Part shown: positions 34,401 to 44,157 of the stretch, piece after piece | How the letters are laid out: the number at the start of each line of letters is the position of its first letter | Position numbering within the stretch: position 1 is the first letter of the stretch | From: Vagococcus allomyrinae | GTDB taxonomy: Bacteria > Bacillota > Bacilli > Lactobacillales > Vagococcaceae | Direction: 5' to 3' | DNA: 64,000 nucleotides | Assembly: GCF_017829975.1 (NCBI RefSeq) | Contig: NZ_JAEEGA010000015.1 | Location: 1-64,000 of the forward strand | Translations under genes and position numbers: made by a program | Notes under the pieces: model-generated | Told to the model about the DNA's origin: nothing | What the model saw: the letters and a program-made list of their open reading frames with translations, nothing else | Databases searched by the model: none

Positions 34401-34983
34401 TCGCGATGCCTATTTTGGACTGGCTATGCAGATGATTACTTACTTAGATGTGGCTTTAAGTAATGCAGTGATGTTAATTGGCACAGAAAAAGCCAAACCA
34501 GCTGGTGCGTTTTACTTGCAGATTAAGAATCCAACAGTGGAGGGGAATCTCCCAGAGGATGTGGCAACGGAAGAATTGTTTAAGGAGTATGGCTATAAAG
34601 GGATATTGTTGAATGAAGCCCCTCTATTGGAGCGTCTGGACTTAACTTTGGATGAGCAGCCTAAATCGAGTGTTTTTCCTTATAACATGAAAAAGAATGG
34701 CGAATTTTCTTCTAGTCAATTTGTGACGGAAGGGGAAGTTGAGTTGTTAATTCAACATAATCGTCATAATTTTAAGGAAGCTGGGCAAGAGATATTTAAT
34801 GGGGCGACTAAATTAAACCCAGCTTATCGAGATAAACTGCGTGTGGCTTGTCAGTACTGTCCGTTTCGCAGTGTTTGTCAGTTTGATGTGATGTTAAAGG
34901 AAAATGAGTATCATCGGATAGAGAAGTTGAAAAAAGACGATGTGTTAAATAAAATTGTCGAGGAGGGTAATCAAGATGTCTGA
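31429..34983 (+). CDS. addB: ATP-dependent nuclease subunit B
   Basis: 1184 residues. ATG at 31429 after GAGGAG; a GTG nine bases earlier overlaps that site. AddB/RexB family: a degenerate N-terminal helicase fold opening FIYGPGSCQHETPL, a C-terminal nuclease with VVDYKSSR, and the four Fe-S cysteines (one in FYQCQYKYF and three in CQYCPFRSVC). With AddA it resects double-strand breaks to make 3' tails for RecA, in place of RecBCD. It overlaps addA by 8 bp (ATGTCTGA). Confidence 0.95.
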   Translation: MSLEFIYGPGSCQHETPLVERATEWLTADPKHEVFYLVPNHVKFETEVSVLENLHQLPAYAGWNNMTTMRLQVFSFSRLAWYYLQHTALYQDEHLSEAGTHMLIRKILLAQAENLSVFRGEVNKAGFIGQLADLFSELQDGSIDLADLTELLTEMGNSLKEADFKAKLQDFQLLYEEYLVALASREVGNKELISHLAEYLKERDLSQVMFVISGFSRFTAREQQLIAVLVERAAEVKLNLVLDQAYVQRPPERFNMFFDAGKLYYELHQYARSKQVHLLADTRLPDAEGQIGLVDECWRDSQEVSPSKKFPKLVTDKVQIWEGTTPFAEVSHVAKEIRRLVADEGVRYQDIQVLTRELPAYSKTIGPVFNSHEIPYYVNQELEMKHHPLVELLISLFAIQERHFRYTDVMRFLRTELFLPIEDKQLSVAAWQELRNRYRDKVDVTENVVLAYGYEGFYWTQEKDWVYIYYDFENDETKEDENLYAQRISNEVRGDLRKALLPFFAEINQAENGRQAAIALYQFLVSSGVEQEIIYWRNQDIEAGKLEEAKVHEQTWQAFIHLLDEYVAILGEDRFVLKDFVDILETGMAGLSYSKVPTTIDQVSISSVDLIHAQKNQVTFIIGATDNVLPKKIENKTLLSDEERSLIDDRLDEGKFLIKNTSADLAKEPYIAYLAFNSTADRLYLTYPATKEGSKEVKMSPYLGILSRKLGLPVQTKRLLPADFSLSTDYISTYRNLVTDLNALKRQVEEARATISPFWLELEKKLLEHPDYQELARKTFESQVHKNMPEALTPALVDALYGETIHGSVSKIESFYQCQYKYFMNYGLKLKERDVFELTPAATGDFYHDALDQLFKVLIREQLNLSELTTEELKEVTNQVLAGILAEPKFAILTTSNRMNYIRYQLGQTIQRVSWALRKQSQRTGLSTVQTEVLFGQFAQERSLDSLTIELGQNKQMSIRGKIDRLDRIDVNDQAYLAVVDYKSSRHTFDYRDAYFGLAMQMITYLDVALSNAVMLIGTEKAKPAGAFYLQIKNPTVEGNLPEDVATEELFKEYGYKGILLNEAPLLERLDLTLDEQPKSSVFPYNMKKNGEFSSSQFVTEGEVELLIQHNRHNFKEAGQEIFNGATKLNPAYRDKLRVACQYCPFRSVCQFDVMLKENEYHRIEKLKKDDVLNKIVEEGNQDV

Positions 34984-37900
34984 AATAAGAAGTGATCTGC
35001 CCTTAAAACCTAGTAATAGTCAATATACAGATGGACAGTGGCAAGCAATCTATGACCATGGTGCCAATATTTTAGTGTCAGCCTCAGCCGGCTCTGGAAA
35101 AACAACGGTCTTAGTTCAACGGGTAATTGAAAAAATTAAAGGCGGAACCAATGTTGATCAACTGTTGATTGTAACCTACACTGAAGCAGCTGCAAAAGAG
35201 ATGAAACAACGGATTAAACAGGCGGTTGAACAGTCGATTTCCGCTGAATCCGATGGTGAATTAAAACGTCATTTTATGCACCAGTTGAGTTTGATTCCAA
35301 CAGCCAATGTCAGCACGCTTCACGCATTTTGTCTACAGGTCATTCGCAAATACTATTATTTAATTCAAATTGACCCAGTCTTTCGTTTGTTAACAGATGA
35401 AACCGAAATGATTTTGCTGAAAGAGGATGTTTGGGAAGAGTTAAGGGAAGAACTCTATGAAAAGGATCAGGAAGAGTTTTATCGTTTAACGGCCAACTTT
35501 TCCAATGACCGTAGTGATGATGGCTTAACCCGGTTAATTTTCTCACTTTATGAGTTTGCCCGTTCCAATCCTAATCCTAAAGCCTGGTTGGATTCCTTAG
35601 GAACAGCTTATGAAGTGAGGGATAGTCTAGCCGATGCGGGAATTTATCAAGAGGTGCTAAAGCCAAACTTAATCAAGGAACTGGATTTGATCATCAGTCA
35701 GAGTCAAGAAATGGTCGCTCTGGCAGAGGGTCAGGAAAAATTCAGCAAAGTTAGTGAGTTGCTAGCTGGGGAAGTGACAGTTGGTCAAAGCTTGTTAGAC
35801 TTGCTTCAAGGTGATGATTTAGAGGGTGTTTATCGCTATCTGATGACGTTGAGTTTTGGTCGTTATCCCAGTTTGCGCAATTTGGAAGATGAGGAAAAAG
35901 CCACGAATGAACTGATTAAGGAGTTGCGTAACAGCAATAAAAAAATGTTGACGGATTGGCAAAAAGGGCTGTTTAGTATTGAGCCTGAGAAGATGGTAGC
36001 CGTTATGAAAGAGTCACAAGTGATGGTCAGTCAAATGGCCGAGGTTGCGTTTCGTTTTGAGCGAGCATACTCTGCTCGTAAAGCCGAGAAAAATTTGGTA
36101 GATTTTAATGATTTGGAACATTTTACCTTGCAAATTTTAGCGACGATTACGGCAGATGGTTGGCAAGGAACTGAGGCTTCAACCTATTATCGGGAAAAGT
36201 TTGTCGAAGTCTTAGTTGACGAGTATCAGGATATTAATCAACTTCAGGAGAATATTCTCTTGTGGCTGCGCCAGCCGAAGCCAGAAAAAGGCAACTTGTT
36301 TATGGTAGGGGATGTCAAACAATCGATTTATTCTTTCCGCCTGGCGGACCCGACCTTATTTATTGACAAGTATAATCGCTTTGGTGAAGGTCAGGACGGT
36401 CGACGAATTATTTTAGCAGAAAATTTCCGCTCTCGTCGTAACGTGTTGGATTTTACCAATTTGATTTTTGAACAACTGATGAATACCTCTGTTGGTCAGC
36501 TAGAATATGACGAGGCCGCTCAATTAATCAATGGCTTTAAAGGGTTTCCCGAGACGAATCACTACGATACTGAAATATTGATCTTTGAGAATACCAATGA
36601 GACAGAAGATGAATTTGAAGATGTGGACGATAGTTTTCAGATTGATGATAAAACAGAAGGCGAACTGCGTTTAGTCGGCAATAAAATCAAAGGGTTAATC
36701 GCCGAGAAATTTCCGATCTACGATAAAAAAACCAAAGAAACCCGTCCGATTCGTTACCAGGATATTGTGTTACTCACACCGACGAAAAAAAATAACCTAG
36801 TATTGTTGGATATTTTTAAAGAGTTGGCTATTCCCTTGCACGTCAATGACACGCAAAATTATTTTCAAGCAACTGAGATTCGCATTATGATTGCGTTATT
36901 AAATGTCATCGATAACCCTTATCAGGATATTCCCTTGGCTGCAGTTTTGCGATCACCAATCGTTGGGCTAAAGGAAAATCAATTGGCAGAAATCAGAGCC
37001 AGCTTAACCACGGGCAGTTTCTTTGATGCTTTCACTCATGTTGTCAGAAACGACAGCAGTGAGTTAGGTCGAAAATTAACAGTCTTTAACAGTCAGTTGT
37101 TAAACTGGCGGGAAATGGCTCGACGGCAGCCTCTAGTAGAGCTGATTTGGCAAATTTATCAAGACACTGGTTTCCTTGATTATGTCGGGGGAATGCCAGC
37201 TGGCGCTCAGCGTCAGGCTAACCTTCATGCCTTGTATGAGCGAGCAACGAGTTACGAAGAGATGAGTTTTAAGGGATTGTTTCAGTTTGTTCGCTTTATC
37301 GAGAAGATGCAAGGGAAGGACAAGGATTTGGCTGAACCAACAGCTATCAGTGAAGATGAAGATGCGGTCCGTGTCATGACGATTCATGCTTCAAAAGGGT
37401 TGGAATTCCCCGTTGTTTTTGTGTTGGATTTAACGCGACGGTTTAACTTGATGGATTTGAACAATGCGTATATTTTTGATGATAAGTTGGGAGCAGGGAT
37501 TAAATATACGGACCAGGATAGTCGGCTCTTTTACCGCACGTTACCTTTTTTGGCAATCCGTGAAGAGAAACGCAAAAAACTGTTGTCAGAAGAAATGCGA
37601 AAGCTGTATGTCGCTCTGACTCGAGCTGAGGAAAAGCTTTTTTTGGTCGGTTCTTATAAGGATCAAGAAGCGGCTTGGAAGAAGTGGAGTCGCAGTGCCA
37701 TGGAACCACGAGTGGTTTTAGGGGATGAATTACGCTTGAAGAGTTTAACGTTAATGGATTGGATTGGTTTGACGCTGATGCGTCACCAGGATGCCCAAAA
37801 GTTTCAGACTGAGTATGAGGTGGTCAAAGTTGGCGGTGTTTATCAGCATCCGGCTCATTTCAAGATTAGCTTTAGTGGATTAGAGGCTCTGAGACCTGAT

Positions 37901-38719
37901 GTAACTGCTGTGGAGGAAGTCAATGAGTCCGCTCCTGTATTTGTAACAGAAAACCCTCGTGTGTTAACAGATGCCTTGGCTCGTTTAGACTTTGTTTACC
38001 CCTTTAAGCTCTCGACAAAGACGACCAGTTATCAGTCGGTTTCAGAAATTAAACGGGTTTTTGAAGATCCTGATAATGCGGATTTGCTAACTTTGGATTT
38101 GACTCAAGAAAAGGCACAAACCGTGAATCGGTATGCAGATGATCAGCTGGCTAAACCTAAATTTATGGAAAACATAGGGGGGGTTCAAGGGACAGAGGTT
38201 GGAACGGCCACCCATTTGATTATGCAACTGATGCCTTTAGAGATGCCGACAGAAGCAAGCCTCGACCAGCTAATTACCGAATTAGTAACCAACCGCTCCC
38301 TGGATCAACGTGTGGCAGAAAAAATTGATAGGCAAGCGATTATCGCCTTTTATCAAAGTGACTTTGGTCAGTTGTTATTAAGCAATAGTCAGGGCGTCAC
38401 TCGAGAACAACCTTTTTCAATGTTGATGCAGGCAGAGGCAATCTTTAAGGATTACCCTGCGGCAGCTGAGGATAAAATATTGATTCATGGAATTATTGAC
38501 GGGTATTACGAAGACTCTGATCAATTGATTTTGTATGATTTTAAAACGGATCATATGGCTAAAGTTGATCAGGTTAACTTGGAGAAAGTCAAACAAAAAT
38601 ATCGTGGTCAGTTGAGCTTGTATCAACAAGCCTTAGAGCAAGTTAAAGGTCGCTCAGTCACTGGTGTGAAATTGATCTTACTATCAGCAGGCCAGTATTT
38701 AGAGATGGTGGTTGAATAA
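34976..38719 (+). CDS. addA: ATP-dependent helicase/nuclease subunit A
   Basis: 1247 residues. UvrD-type helicase with Walker A SASAGSGKTT near the N-terminus, VDEYQDIN (Walker B), VGDVKQSIYSFR, VMTIHASKGLEFPVVF and YVALTRAEEKLF, and a C-terminal nuclease domain with YDFKTDH. AddA supplies the motor and the 3'-strand nuclease of the AddAB complex. The ATG lies within the last bases of addB, with GAGGAGGG as ribosome binding site. Shares a strong bidirectional terminator with the leftward tetR gene. Confidence 0.95.
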   Translation: MSEIRSDLPLKPSNSQYTDGQWQAIYDHGANILVSASAGSGKTTVLVQRVIEKIKGGTNVDQLLIVTYTEAAAKEMKQRIKQAVEQSISAESDGELKRHFMHQLSLIPTANVSTLHAFCLQVIRKYYYLIQIDPVFRLLTDETEMILLKEDVWEELREELYEKDQEEFYRLTANFSNDRSDDGLTRLIFSLYEFARSNPNPKAWLDSLGTAYEVRDSLADAGIYQEVLKPNLIKELDLIISQSQEMVALAEGQEKFSKVSELLAGEVTVGQSLLDLLQGDDLEGVYRYLMTLSFGRYPSLRNLEDEEKATNELIKELRNSNKKMLTDWQKGLFSIEPEKMVAVMKESQVMVSQMAEVAFRFERAYSARKAEKNLVDFNDLEHFTLQILATITADGWQGTEASTYYREKFVEVLVDEYQDINQLQENILLWLRQPKPEKGNLFMVGDVKQSIYSFRLADPTLFIDKYNRFGEGQDGRRIILAENFRSRRNVLDFTNLIFEQLMNTSVGQLEYDEAAQLINGFKGFPETNHYDTEILIFENTNETEDEFEDVDDSFQIDDKTEGELRLVGNKIKGLIAEKFPIYDKKTKETRPIRYQDIVLLTPTKKNNLVLLDIFKELAIPLHVNDTQNYFQATEIRIMIALLNVIDNPYQDIPLAAVLRSPIVGLKENQLAEIRASLTTGSFFDAFTHVVRNDSSELGRKLTVFNSQLLNWREMARRQPLVELIWQIYQDTGFLDYVGGMPAGAQRQANLHALYERATSYEEMSFKGLFQFVRFIEKMQGKDKDLAEPTAISEDEDAVRVMTIHASKGLEFPVVFVLDLTRRFNLMDLNNAYIFDDKLGAGIKYTDQDSRLFYRTLPFLAIREEKRKKLLSEEMRKLYVALTRAEEKLFLVGSYKDQEAAWKKWSRSAMEPRVVLGDELRLKSLTLMDWIGLTLMRHQDAQKFQTEYEVVKVGGVYQHPAHFKISFSGLEALRPDVTAVEEVNESAPVFVTENPRVLTDALARLDFVYPFKLSTKTTSYQSVSEIKRVFEDPDNADLLTLDLTQEKAQTVNRYADDQLAKPKFMENIGGVQGTEVGTATHLIMQLMPLEMPTEASLDQLITELVTNRSLDQRVAEKIDRQAIIAFYQSDFGQLLLSNSQGVTREQPFSMLMQAEAIFKDYPAAAEDKILIHGIIDGYYEDSDQLILYDFKTDHMAKVDQVNLEKVKQKYRGQLSLYQQALEQVKGRSVTGVKLILLSAGQYLEMVVE

Positions 38720-38755
38720 CATCATCAGTGCGATGTCGTGCCTGACTGCGGCAGA

Positions 38756-38799
38756 AAATAAGAACAGGTCTGGTCAATTGGCCAGACCTGTTCTTATTT
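38756..38799. terminator. bidirectional terminator
   Basis: Perfect 18-bp arms (38756-38773 and 38782-38799, AAATAAGAACAGGTCTGG) around an 8-nt loop. It overlaps the stop codon of the tetR-type gene. Confidence 0.85.
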
Positions 38800-39402
38800 C
38801 TCGACATCAATGCCAAGGACAGTTAAATGGCCGTTTCCAACCAGTTTAATCACTAAGCGAGACATGTGATTTGGCGGGAAGTCAGAATCACTTTTTACCC
38901 ACCAATGAACTGTGCCGATAAAGATCGAGGTCATATACTCAATAATAAAGTCAATCGGTACTTCAATATCGTTTTCGGTAATTCTCAGTTTATTGAAAAC
39001 ATCTTGGTATTGCTCAGTCAGTAACTGAGATAGTTTTTCTCTGAATAGCAAAGCTGAAGTGCCTTCTGTTAAGGTGAGGAAAAAAGTTTTATTTTCGCGA
39101 ATTTTAATGAAGACAGATGTCAGCATAAATTCCACCTTCTTTAACTTTAAAAAATTCCCTTCAACAAGTTGTTCGGTATTTAAAATAGAGGCGAAAATAT
39201 CAATGGCAAATTCTAGTACATGCTCATAAAGGTCGAGTTTATCTTTAAAGTGGGCGTAAAATGTCGCTCGATTAATCATAGCCTGATCAGCAATATCTTG
39301 AATGGTGATCGCTTCATAACCCTTTTCATCAATCAAGGTGATGAAGCCTTCAATAATCATTTTCTTGGTTCGAAGTACCCGTAGATCTGTCTTTTTTTTC
39401 AT
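38794..39402 (-). CDS. TetR-family transcriptional regulator
   Basis: 202 residues. The N-terminal HTH (about 10-56; ITIQDIADQAMINRATFYAHF) is standard; the C-terminal part resembles the TetR_C class of DhaS-like regulators, with a conserved W-W pair (HWWVKSD). It is divergent from the large activase gene with a 241-bp gap and most likely controls it (inferred). A good TetR operator palindrome was not clearly seen in the gap. Confidence 0.85.
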   Translation of the reverse strand: MKKKTDLRVLRTKKMIIEGFITLIDEKGYEAITIQDIADQAMINRATFYAHFKDKLDLYEHVLEFAIDIFASILNTEQLVEGNFLKLKKVEFMLTSVFIKIRENKTFFLTLTEGTSALLFREKLSQLLTEQYQDVFNKLRITENDIEVPIDFIIEYMTSIFIGTVHWWVKSDSDFPPNHMSRLVIKLVGNGHLTVLGIDVEK

Positions 39403-39643
39403 GAAATCCTCTACTTTCTTTTGTTAGTCAGCCTGTTTTTTCACAAAAAAGTTTCAAGAAAAGCAACAAATCGGCCGAGTTTGTTGTTTATCTCACAAAA
39501 TCACTAAAATTGATTGTTGAATTTATTTGTAGTTGCTATAGAATGATTATAACAGACGAATTGTTTCATATTCAACAGGTTGTTGCTTATTTAGTGAAAA
39601 AGAGAGCAAGAATTGTTAATTGAAACAATATGGAGGTAGAAAG

Positions 39644-42600
39644 ATGTATTACAGAGCAGGAATTGATGTCGGCTCAACAACAGTCAAATTAGTGGTTCTG
39701 AATGGATTGAATCAAACGGTTTTTTCAAAATACGAGCGTCATTATTCGGATGTCAAAGCAGCAAGTAAAAAAGTTTTAGGTGAAGCTCAGGAAGTTTTAG
39801 GAACGGCACCAGTGGCGATGACCATCACAGGCTCAGGCGGTATTGGTTTGGCCGAGGTTTTGGCTATTCCATTTGTTCAAGAAGTGATCGCTTGTACGAA
39901 AACCGTGGAGGAATTGATTCCTGAAACGGATGTGGCCATCGAACTTGGTGGTGAAGATGCGAAGATCACCTTTTTTGAAGGTGCCATGGAGCAACGGATG
40001 AATGGTAGTTGTGCAGGAGGAACTGGGGCGTTCATCGATCAGATGGCCAGCCTGTTGAAAACTGATGCGAACGGTGTCAATGAATTAGCTAAAAACTATG
40101 AAAATATCTATCCGATAGCGTCTCGTTGTGGCGTGTTTGCTAAAACGGATGTCCAGCCACTAATTAATGAGGGCGCAGCAAAAGAGGATATTTCAGCGAG
40201 TATTTTTCAAGCAGTTGTTAATCAGACCATTGCCGGGCTAGCTTCTGGTCGGAAAATTAAGGGCAAGATTGCTTTTTTAGGTGGGCCTTTGTATTTTATG
40301 AGTGAGTTGCGTCAACGGTTTATTGAAACCTTGAATATTCAGCCAGAAGATGTCATTTTCCCAGAAAACCCACAATTATTTGTGGCCATTGGTGCGGCAA
40401 TTTATGCGGAAGAAAATGAGGATACAACGACCTTTGCCATTTTGTTGGATAAGTTATCCCATGATTCTAATGAGCAACTACAGCCTAGCCAAGCATTAGA
40501 ACCTTTGTTTAGAACCGAGGAGGAGTTGGCAGAATTTCGTCAGCGGCACAATGCAGCGACGGTTGCGACTAAATCGTTAAGTGAGCACAGTGGCGTGACA
40601 TTTTTAGGGATTGATGCCGGCTCAACGACAACAAAAGTCATCTTGATCAATGAAGATGGCGAAATTCTGTTTCAGTTTTATGGCAATAATGAGGGCCAGC
40701 CCTTGGAAACTACGATGAAAGTGATTCAGGATCTGTATCGTGAGATGCCAGCAGATGCTTATATTGGCAAGGCGGCAGTAACAGGTTATGGGGAACAACT
40801 AATCAAAAATGCCTTAAAAGTAGACATTGGTGAAGTTGAAACGATGGCTCATTATAAAGCAGCCAATAAATTTCAGCCAGGTGTTGATTTTATATTAGAC
40901 ATTGGTGGTCAAGATATGAAGGCCATGAAAATCAAAGATGGTGTGCTGTCTTCGATTCAACTTAATGAAGCCTGTTCTTCAGGATGTGGTTCTTTTATTG
41001 AGACATTCGCCAAGTCATTGCGCTATACAGTAGAGGATTTTGCTGAAGCGGCTTTAAGTTCTCAAGGACCGGTGGATTTAGGCTCTCGTTGCACGGTCTT
41101 TATGAACTCTAAAGTAAAACAAGTTCAAAAAGAGGGGGCAACTGTCGGGGATATCTCTGCAGGCTTGTCCTATTCTGTAATCAAAAATGCGATTTATAAA
41201 GTCATTAAAATTCGTCGTCCGGAAGAATTAGGGGAGAAAATTGTCTGCCAAGGCGGGACTTTCTATAATGAAGCTGTCTTACGAGCGTTTGAGTTAGTCA
41301 GTGGTCGTCAGGTGGTACGCCCAGCGATCTCGGGATTGATGGGAGCTTATGGCGCAGCTTTGATCGCCCTTGAAAATTTTGAGTTGGCTGATGAAACGAC
41401 GCTATTAAGTGCTGATGAGATGGCAGAGTTTACTGCTGAGAACGAATTTGCTAACTGCGGGTTGTGTGAAAATAATTGCATGTTAACGGTGACGATTTTT
41501 TCTGATGGTCGCAAGTTTATCACTGGGAATCGCTGTGAACGTGGCGCGCGCATCAAAATTAAACGAGAAGACCGTCGTGTCAATTTAGTGGATTATAAAT
41601 ACCGTCGTTTATTTAAGTATCGCTCATTAAAGGCTAAGGATGCCCCCCGTGGAGTGATTGGTTTGCCACGGGTCTTAAACATGTATGAAAATTATCCATT
41701 GTGGCACACCGTATTCACTGAGTTAGGATTTCGAGTTGAATTGTCACCTCGCTCTAATAAGGAGCTTTATGAGCAAGGCATGGAGACTATTCCAAGTGAC
41801 ACAGCCTGTTATCCTGCTAAACTGACTCATGGTCACATTCAAGCATTGATAAACAGTGGGGTTCCATTGATCTTTTACCCAGGGGTTGTTTTTGAAAGGC
41901 AGGAATCAACGGAAGCTGACAATCATTTTAATTGCCCGATTGTTCAAAGTTATCCTGATGTTATTCGTAATAATGTTGACGATATTCGGGATGGATTAGT
42001 GGATTATCGAAATCCCTACATGAATCTAGCTCATGAAGAGTCAGTGGTGAAAGTAATGACGGCAGCCTTTGCTGACTTGGGGATTAATGAAGCGCAAATG
42101 AGTGCGGCGATTCGTCATGGTTTTGAGGCGTTAGATGCTTATAAACAGGATATTCAGGCGAAAGGTGAAGAAGTTCTGGCGATGTTGACTCAAAAGGGTG
42201 AAAAGGGGATTGTCTTGTCGGGACGTCCCTATCATGTTGATCCAGAAATCAATCATGGGATTGCTGATGTGATTACTCAGGAAGGCTTCCATGTGTTGAC
42301 AGAAGATTGTGTTTCGCATCTGGAGGATGTTGGTGGCTTGCGAGTGGTCAATCAGTGGGTCTATCATTCACGGCTCTATGCAGCCGCTCGAGTTGTTGCC
42401 AAATCGACCAATTTGGAGTTGGTTCAGTTAAACTCATTTGGCTGTGGGTTGGATGCTGTTACCACAGACCAAGTGGAAGAAATCATGGAACAATATGGTA
42501 AGATCTATACGGTTTTAAAAATTGATGAGGGATCAAATCTCGGGGCCATCCGAATTCGTTTGCGCTCTTTAAAGGCTTCAGTCAATGAACGGGCCCATTT

Positions 42601-43954
42601 AAATGTGGTACCTGTGAAACAGTTTGATGAACCAGAAAAAATTGTGTTTACAAAAGAAATGAAAGACAAGCATACCTTGTTATTGCCAATGTTAAGTCCG
42701 ATTCATCAAAATGGGTTAGTTGATGTGGCTTTACAGGAATCAGGTTATAAGGTAGTCTGTCTACCATCAGAAGACACAGGAGCCATTGATGTTGGGCTTA
42801 AATTTGTCAATAATGATTCTTGTTACCCAGCGATTATTTCTATTGGTCAACTGATTGAAGCTCTTCAAAGTGGCGCATACGATGTCAATAACACTAGCGT
42901 GATGATGACTCAGACCGGTGGAGGCTGTCGGGCTACCAATTATATTCCCTTATTGCGCAAAGCATTGAACGATGCTGGTTTCTCTCAGGTTCCAGTTGTC
43001 TCCGTGTCAATGGGGAATCAGGGGGTGGAATCAAACCCAGGGTTTAAATTGAGTTTACCCCTGTTGAAACGTCTGGCAGTAGCCTTTCTCTACGGTGATT
43101 TATTCGAACGTGTTGTCTACCGCACACGTCCTTATGAAGTTGAACAGGGAATGGTTGACCAGCTTCATGATGAGTGGCTTGAAAAAATTAAACCGAGTGT
43201 TGCTAGTGGTTCTTTCCGTCAGTTTAATAAGAACATGAAAGCCATTATTAAAGCCTTTGATACAGTGCCACAGACAGGTCAGAAAAAGCCTAAAGTTGGG
43301 GTAGTTGGCGAGATCCTTGTCAAGTACTCACCAATTGCCAATAACGATATCGTTCGTCTGCTGGAAGCTGAAGGAGCAGAAGTGATCGTTCCAGATATTA
43401 CCGGCTTTATGAATTACTCTCTCTACAATCAAGTTTGGAAGCATGAAAATTTGGGGACCGCTAAGAAAAGCAAATGGATGGCAGAGTTTGGGATTAAATT
43501 TATTGAAGTATGTCAGAAACCAATGGATAAGGCCCTAAGAGAGTCTGCCAGATTTACGGGGATCACTTCGATCTATGATTTAGCTGAAGAGGCTAGTAAA
43601 ATTTTGTCAATTGGGAATCACACTGGTGAAGGGTGGTTCTTAACGGGCGAGATGATTGAACTCCTAAAAGACGATGTCCATAATATTGTCTGCTTGCAGC
43701 CCTTTGGTTGTTTGCCGAATCATGTAGTTGGAAAAGGAGTTACAAAAGAATTGCGTCGCCAGTATCCAAAAGCTAATATTGCTCCGATCGATTATGATCC
43801 TGGTGTGTCAATTGTTAATCAGCTTAATCGCATTCGTTTAATGATGGCAACCGCTAAGAAAGTATTTAATCAAGAACAAGTGGATAAAAAACATGCTGAG
43901 TTAATTGAAGAGCAAGAAAAAAATCAGCTGACAGTTGTAACAGATCGAGATTAA
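39644..43954 (+). CDS. 2-hydroxyacyl-CoA dehydratase activase-like protein with two ATPase modules
   Basis: 1436 residues from the ATG at 39644 (GGAGG upstream). Two ASKHA-type ATPase modules: the first opens AGIDVGSTTVKL and has Cys in GSCAGGTG and SRCGVF; the second opens LGIDAGSTTTKV and has CSSGCGSF and SRCTVF. These Cys would place a [4Fe-4S] cluster at each HgdC-like dimer interface. Then come a Cys-rich segment (CGLCENNC...NRCERGAR), a DUF2229-type domain (IPSDTACYPAKLTHGH) and a C-terminal HgdB-like region (NNDSCYPA, QTGGGCRATN). Known family members use ATP to push an electron into 2-hydroxyacyl-CoA dehydratases. No dehydratase gene is adjacent; the C-terminal part may be the electron acceptor itself. 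Anaerobic role likely, exact reaction unknown. Confidence 0.8.
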   Translation: MYYRAGIDVGSTTVKLVVLNGLNQTVFSKYERHYSDVKAASKKVLGEAQEVLGTAPVAMTITGSGGIGLAEVLAIPFVQEVIACTKTVEELIPETDVAIELGGEDAKITFFEGAMEQRMNGSCAGGTGAFIDQMASLLKTDANGVNELAKNYENIYPIASRCGVFAKTDVQPLINEGAAKEDISASIFQAVVNQTIAGLASGRKIKGKIAFLGGPLYFMSELRQRFIETLNIQPEDVIFPENPQLFVAIGAAIYAEENEDTTTFAILLDKLSHDSNEQLQPSQALEPLFRTEEELAEFRQRHNAATVATKSLSEHSGVTFLGIDAGSTTTKVILINEDGEILFQFYGNNEGQPLETTMKVIQDLYREMPADAYIGKAAVTGYGEQLIKNALKVDIGEVETMAHYKAANKFQPGVDFILDIGGQDMKAMKIKDGVLSSIQLNEACSSGCGSFIETFAKSLRYTVEDFAEAALSSQGPVDLGSRCTVFMNSKVKQVQKEGATVGDISAGLSYSVIKNAIYKVIKIRRPEELGEKIVCQGGTFYNEAVLRAFELVSGRQVVRPAISGLMGAYGAALIALENFELADETTLLSADEMAEFTAENEFANCGLCENNCMLTVTIFSDGRKFITGNRCERGARIKIKREDRRVNLVDYKYRRLFKYRSLKAKDAPRGVIGLPRVLNMYENYPLWHTVFTELGFRVELSPRSNKELYEQGMETIPSDTACYPAKLTHGHIQALINSGVPLIFYPGVVFERQESTEADNHFNCPIVQSYPDVIRNNVDDIRDGLVDYRNPYMNLAHEESVVKVMTAAFADLGINEAQMSAAIRHGFEALDAYKQDIQAKGEEVLAMLTQKGEKGIVLSGRPYHVDPEINHGIADVITQEGFHVLTEDCVSHLEDVGGLRVVNQWVYHSRLYAAARVVAKSTNLELVQLNSFGCGLDAVTTDQVEEIMEQYGKIYTVLKIDEGSNLGAIRIRLRSLKASVNERAHLNVVPVKQFDEPEKIVFTKEMKDKHTLLLPMLSPIHQNGLVDVALQESGYKVVCLPSEDTGAIDVGLKFVNNDSCYPAIISIGQLIEALQSGAYDVNNTSVMMTQTGGGCRATNYIPLLRKALNDAGFSQVPVVSVSMGNQGVESNPGFKLSLPLLKRLAVAFLYGDLFERVVYRTRPYEVEQGMVDQLHDEWLEKIKPSVASGSFRQFNKNMKAIIKAFDTVPQTGQKKPKVGVVGEILVKYSPIANNDIVRLLEAEGAEVIVPDITGFMNYSLYNQVWKHENLGTAKKSKWMAEFGIKFIEVCQKPMDKALRESARFTGITSIYDLAEEASKILSIGNHTGEGWFLTGEMIELLKDDVHNIVCLQPFGCLPNHVVGKGVTKELRRQYPKANIAPIDYDPGVSIVNQLNRIRLMMATAKKVFNQEQVDKKHAELIEEQEKNQLTVVTDRD

Positions 43955-43973
43955 TTTCTCGATCTGTTTTTTT
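43939..43973 (+). terminator. terminator of the activase gene
   Basis: Stem CAGATCGAGA/TCTCGATCTG with a short loop containing the stop codon, then seven T. Confidence 0.85.
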
Positions 43974-44039
43974 GAGTGAGTGGAAAAAGGGTGGCGCTCA
44001 AAAAAGTCATTTATTTTTGTTTAATAATGGTAAATGTGG

Positions 44040-44068
44040 TTGTAAGTTTGGTATATACCAGTTATAAT
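44040..44068 (+). promoter_or_regulatory. gntR promoter with internal operator palindrome
   Basis: -35 TTGTAA (44040-44045), a 17-bp spacer and -10 TATAAT (44063-44068). The spacer holds the perfect 12-bp palindrome TGGTATATACCA (44049-44060), of the type bound by NagR/YvoA-like GntR-UTRA regulators. Autoregulation is the natural reading. Confidence 0.65.
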
Positions 44069-44157
44069 AGGGGAGAAGGAATTAGCGTATTTTAAGGTTT
44101 TAGTTGCATCGTTAAGTGATAGACCAATCACCATTGTTGAAGGAGAGGGAGAGTAGC

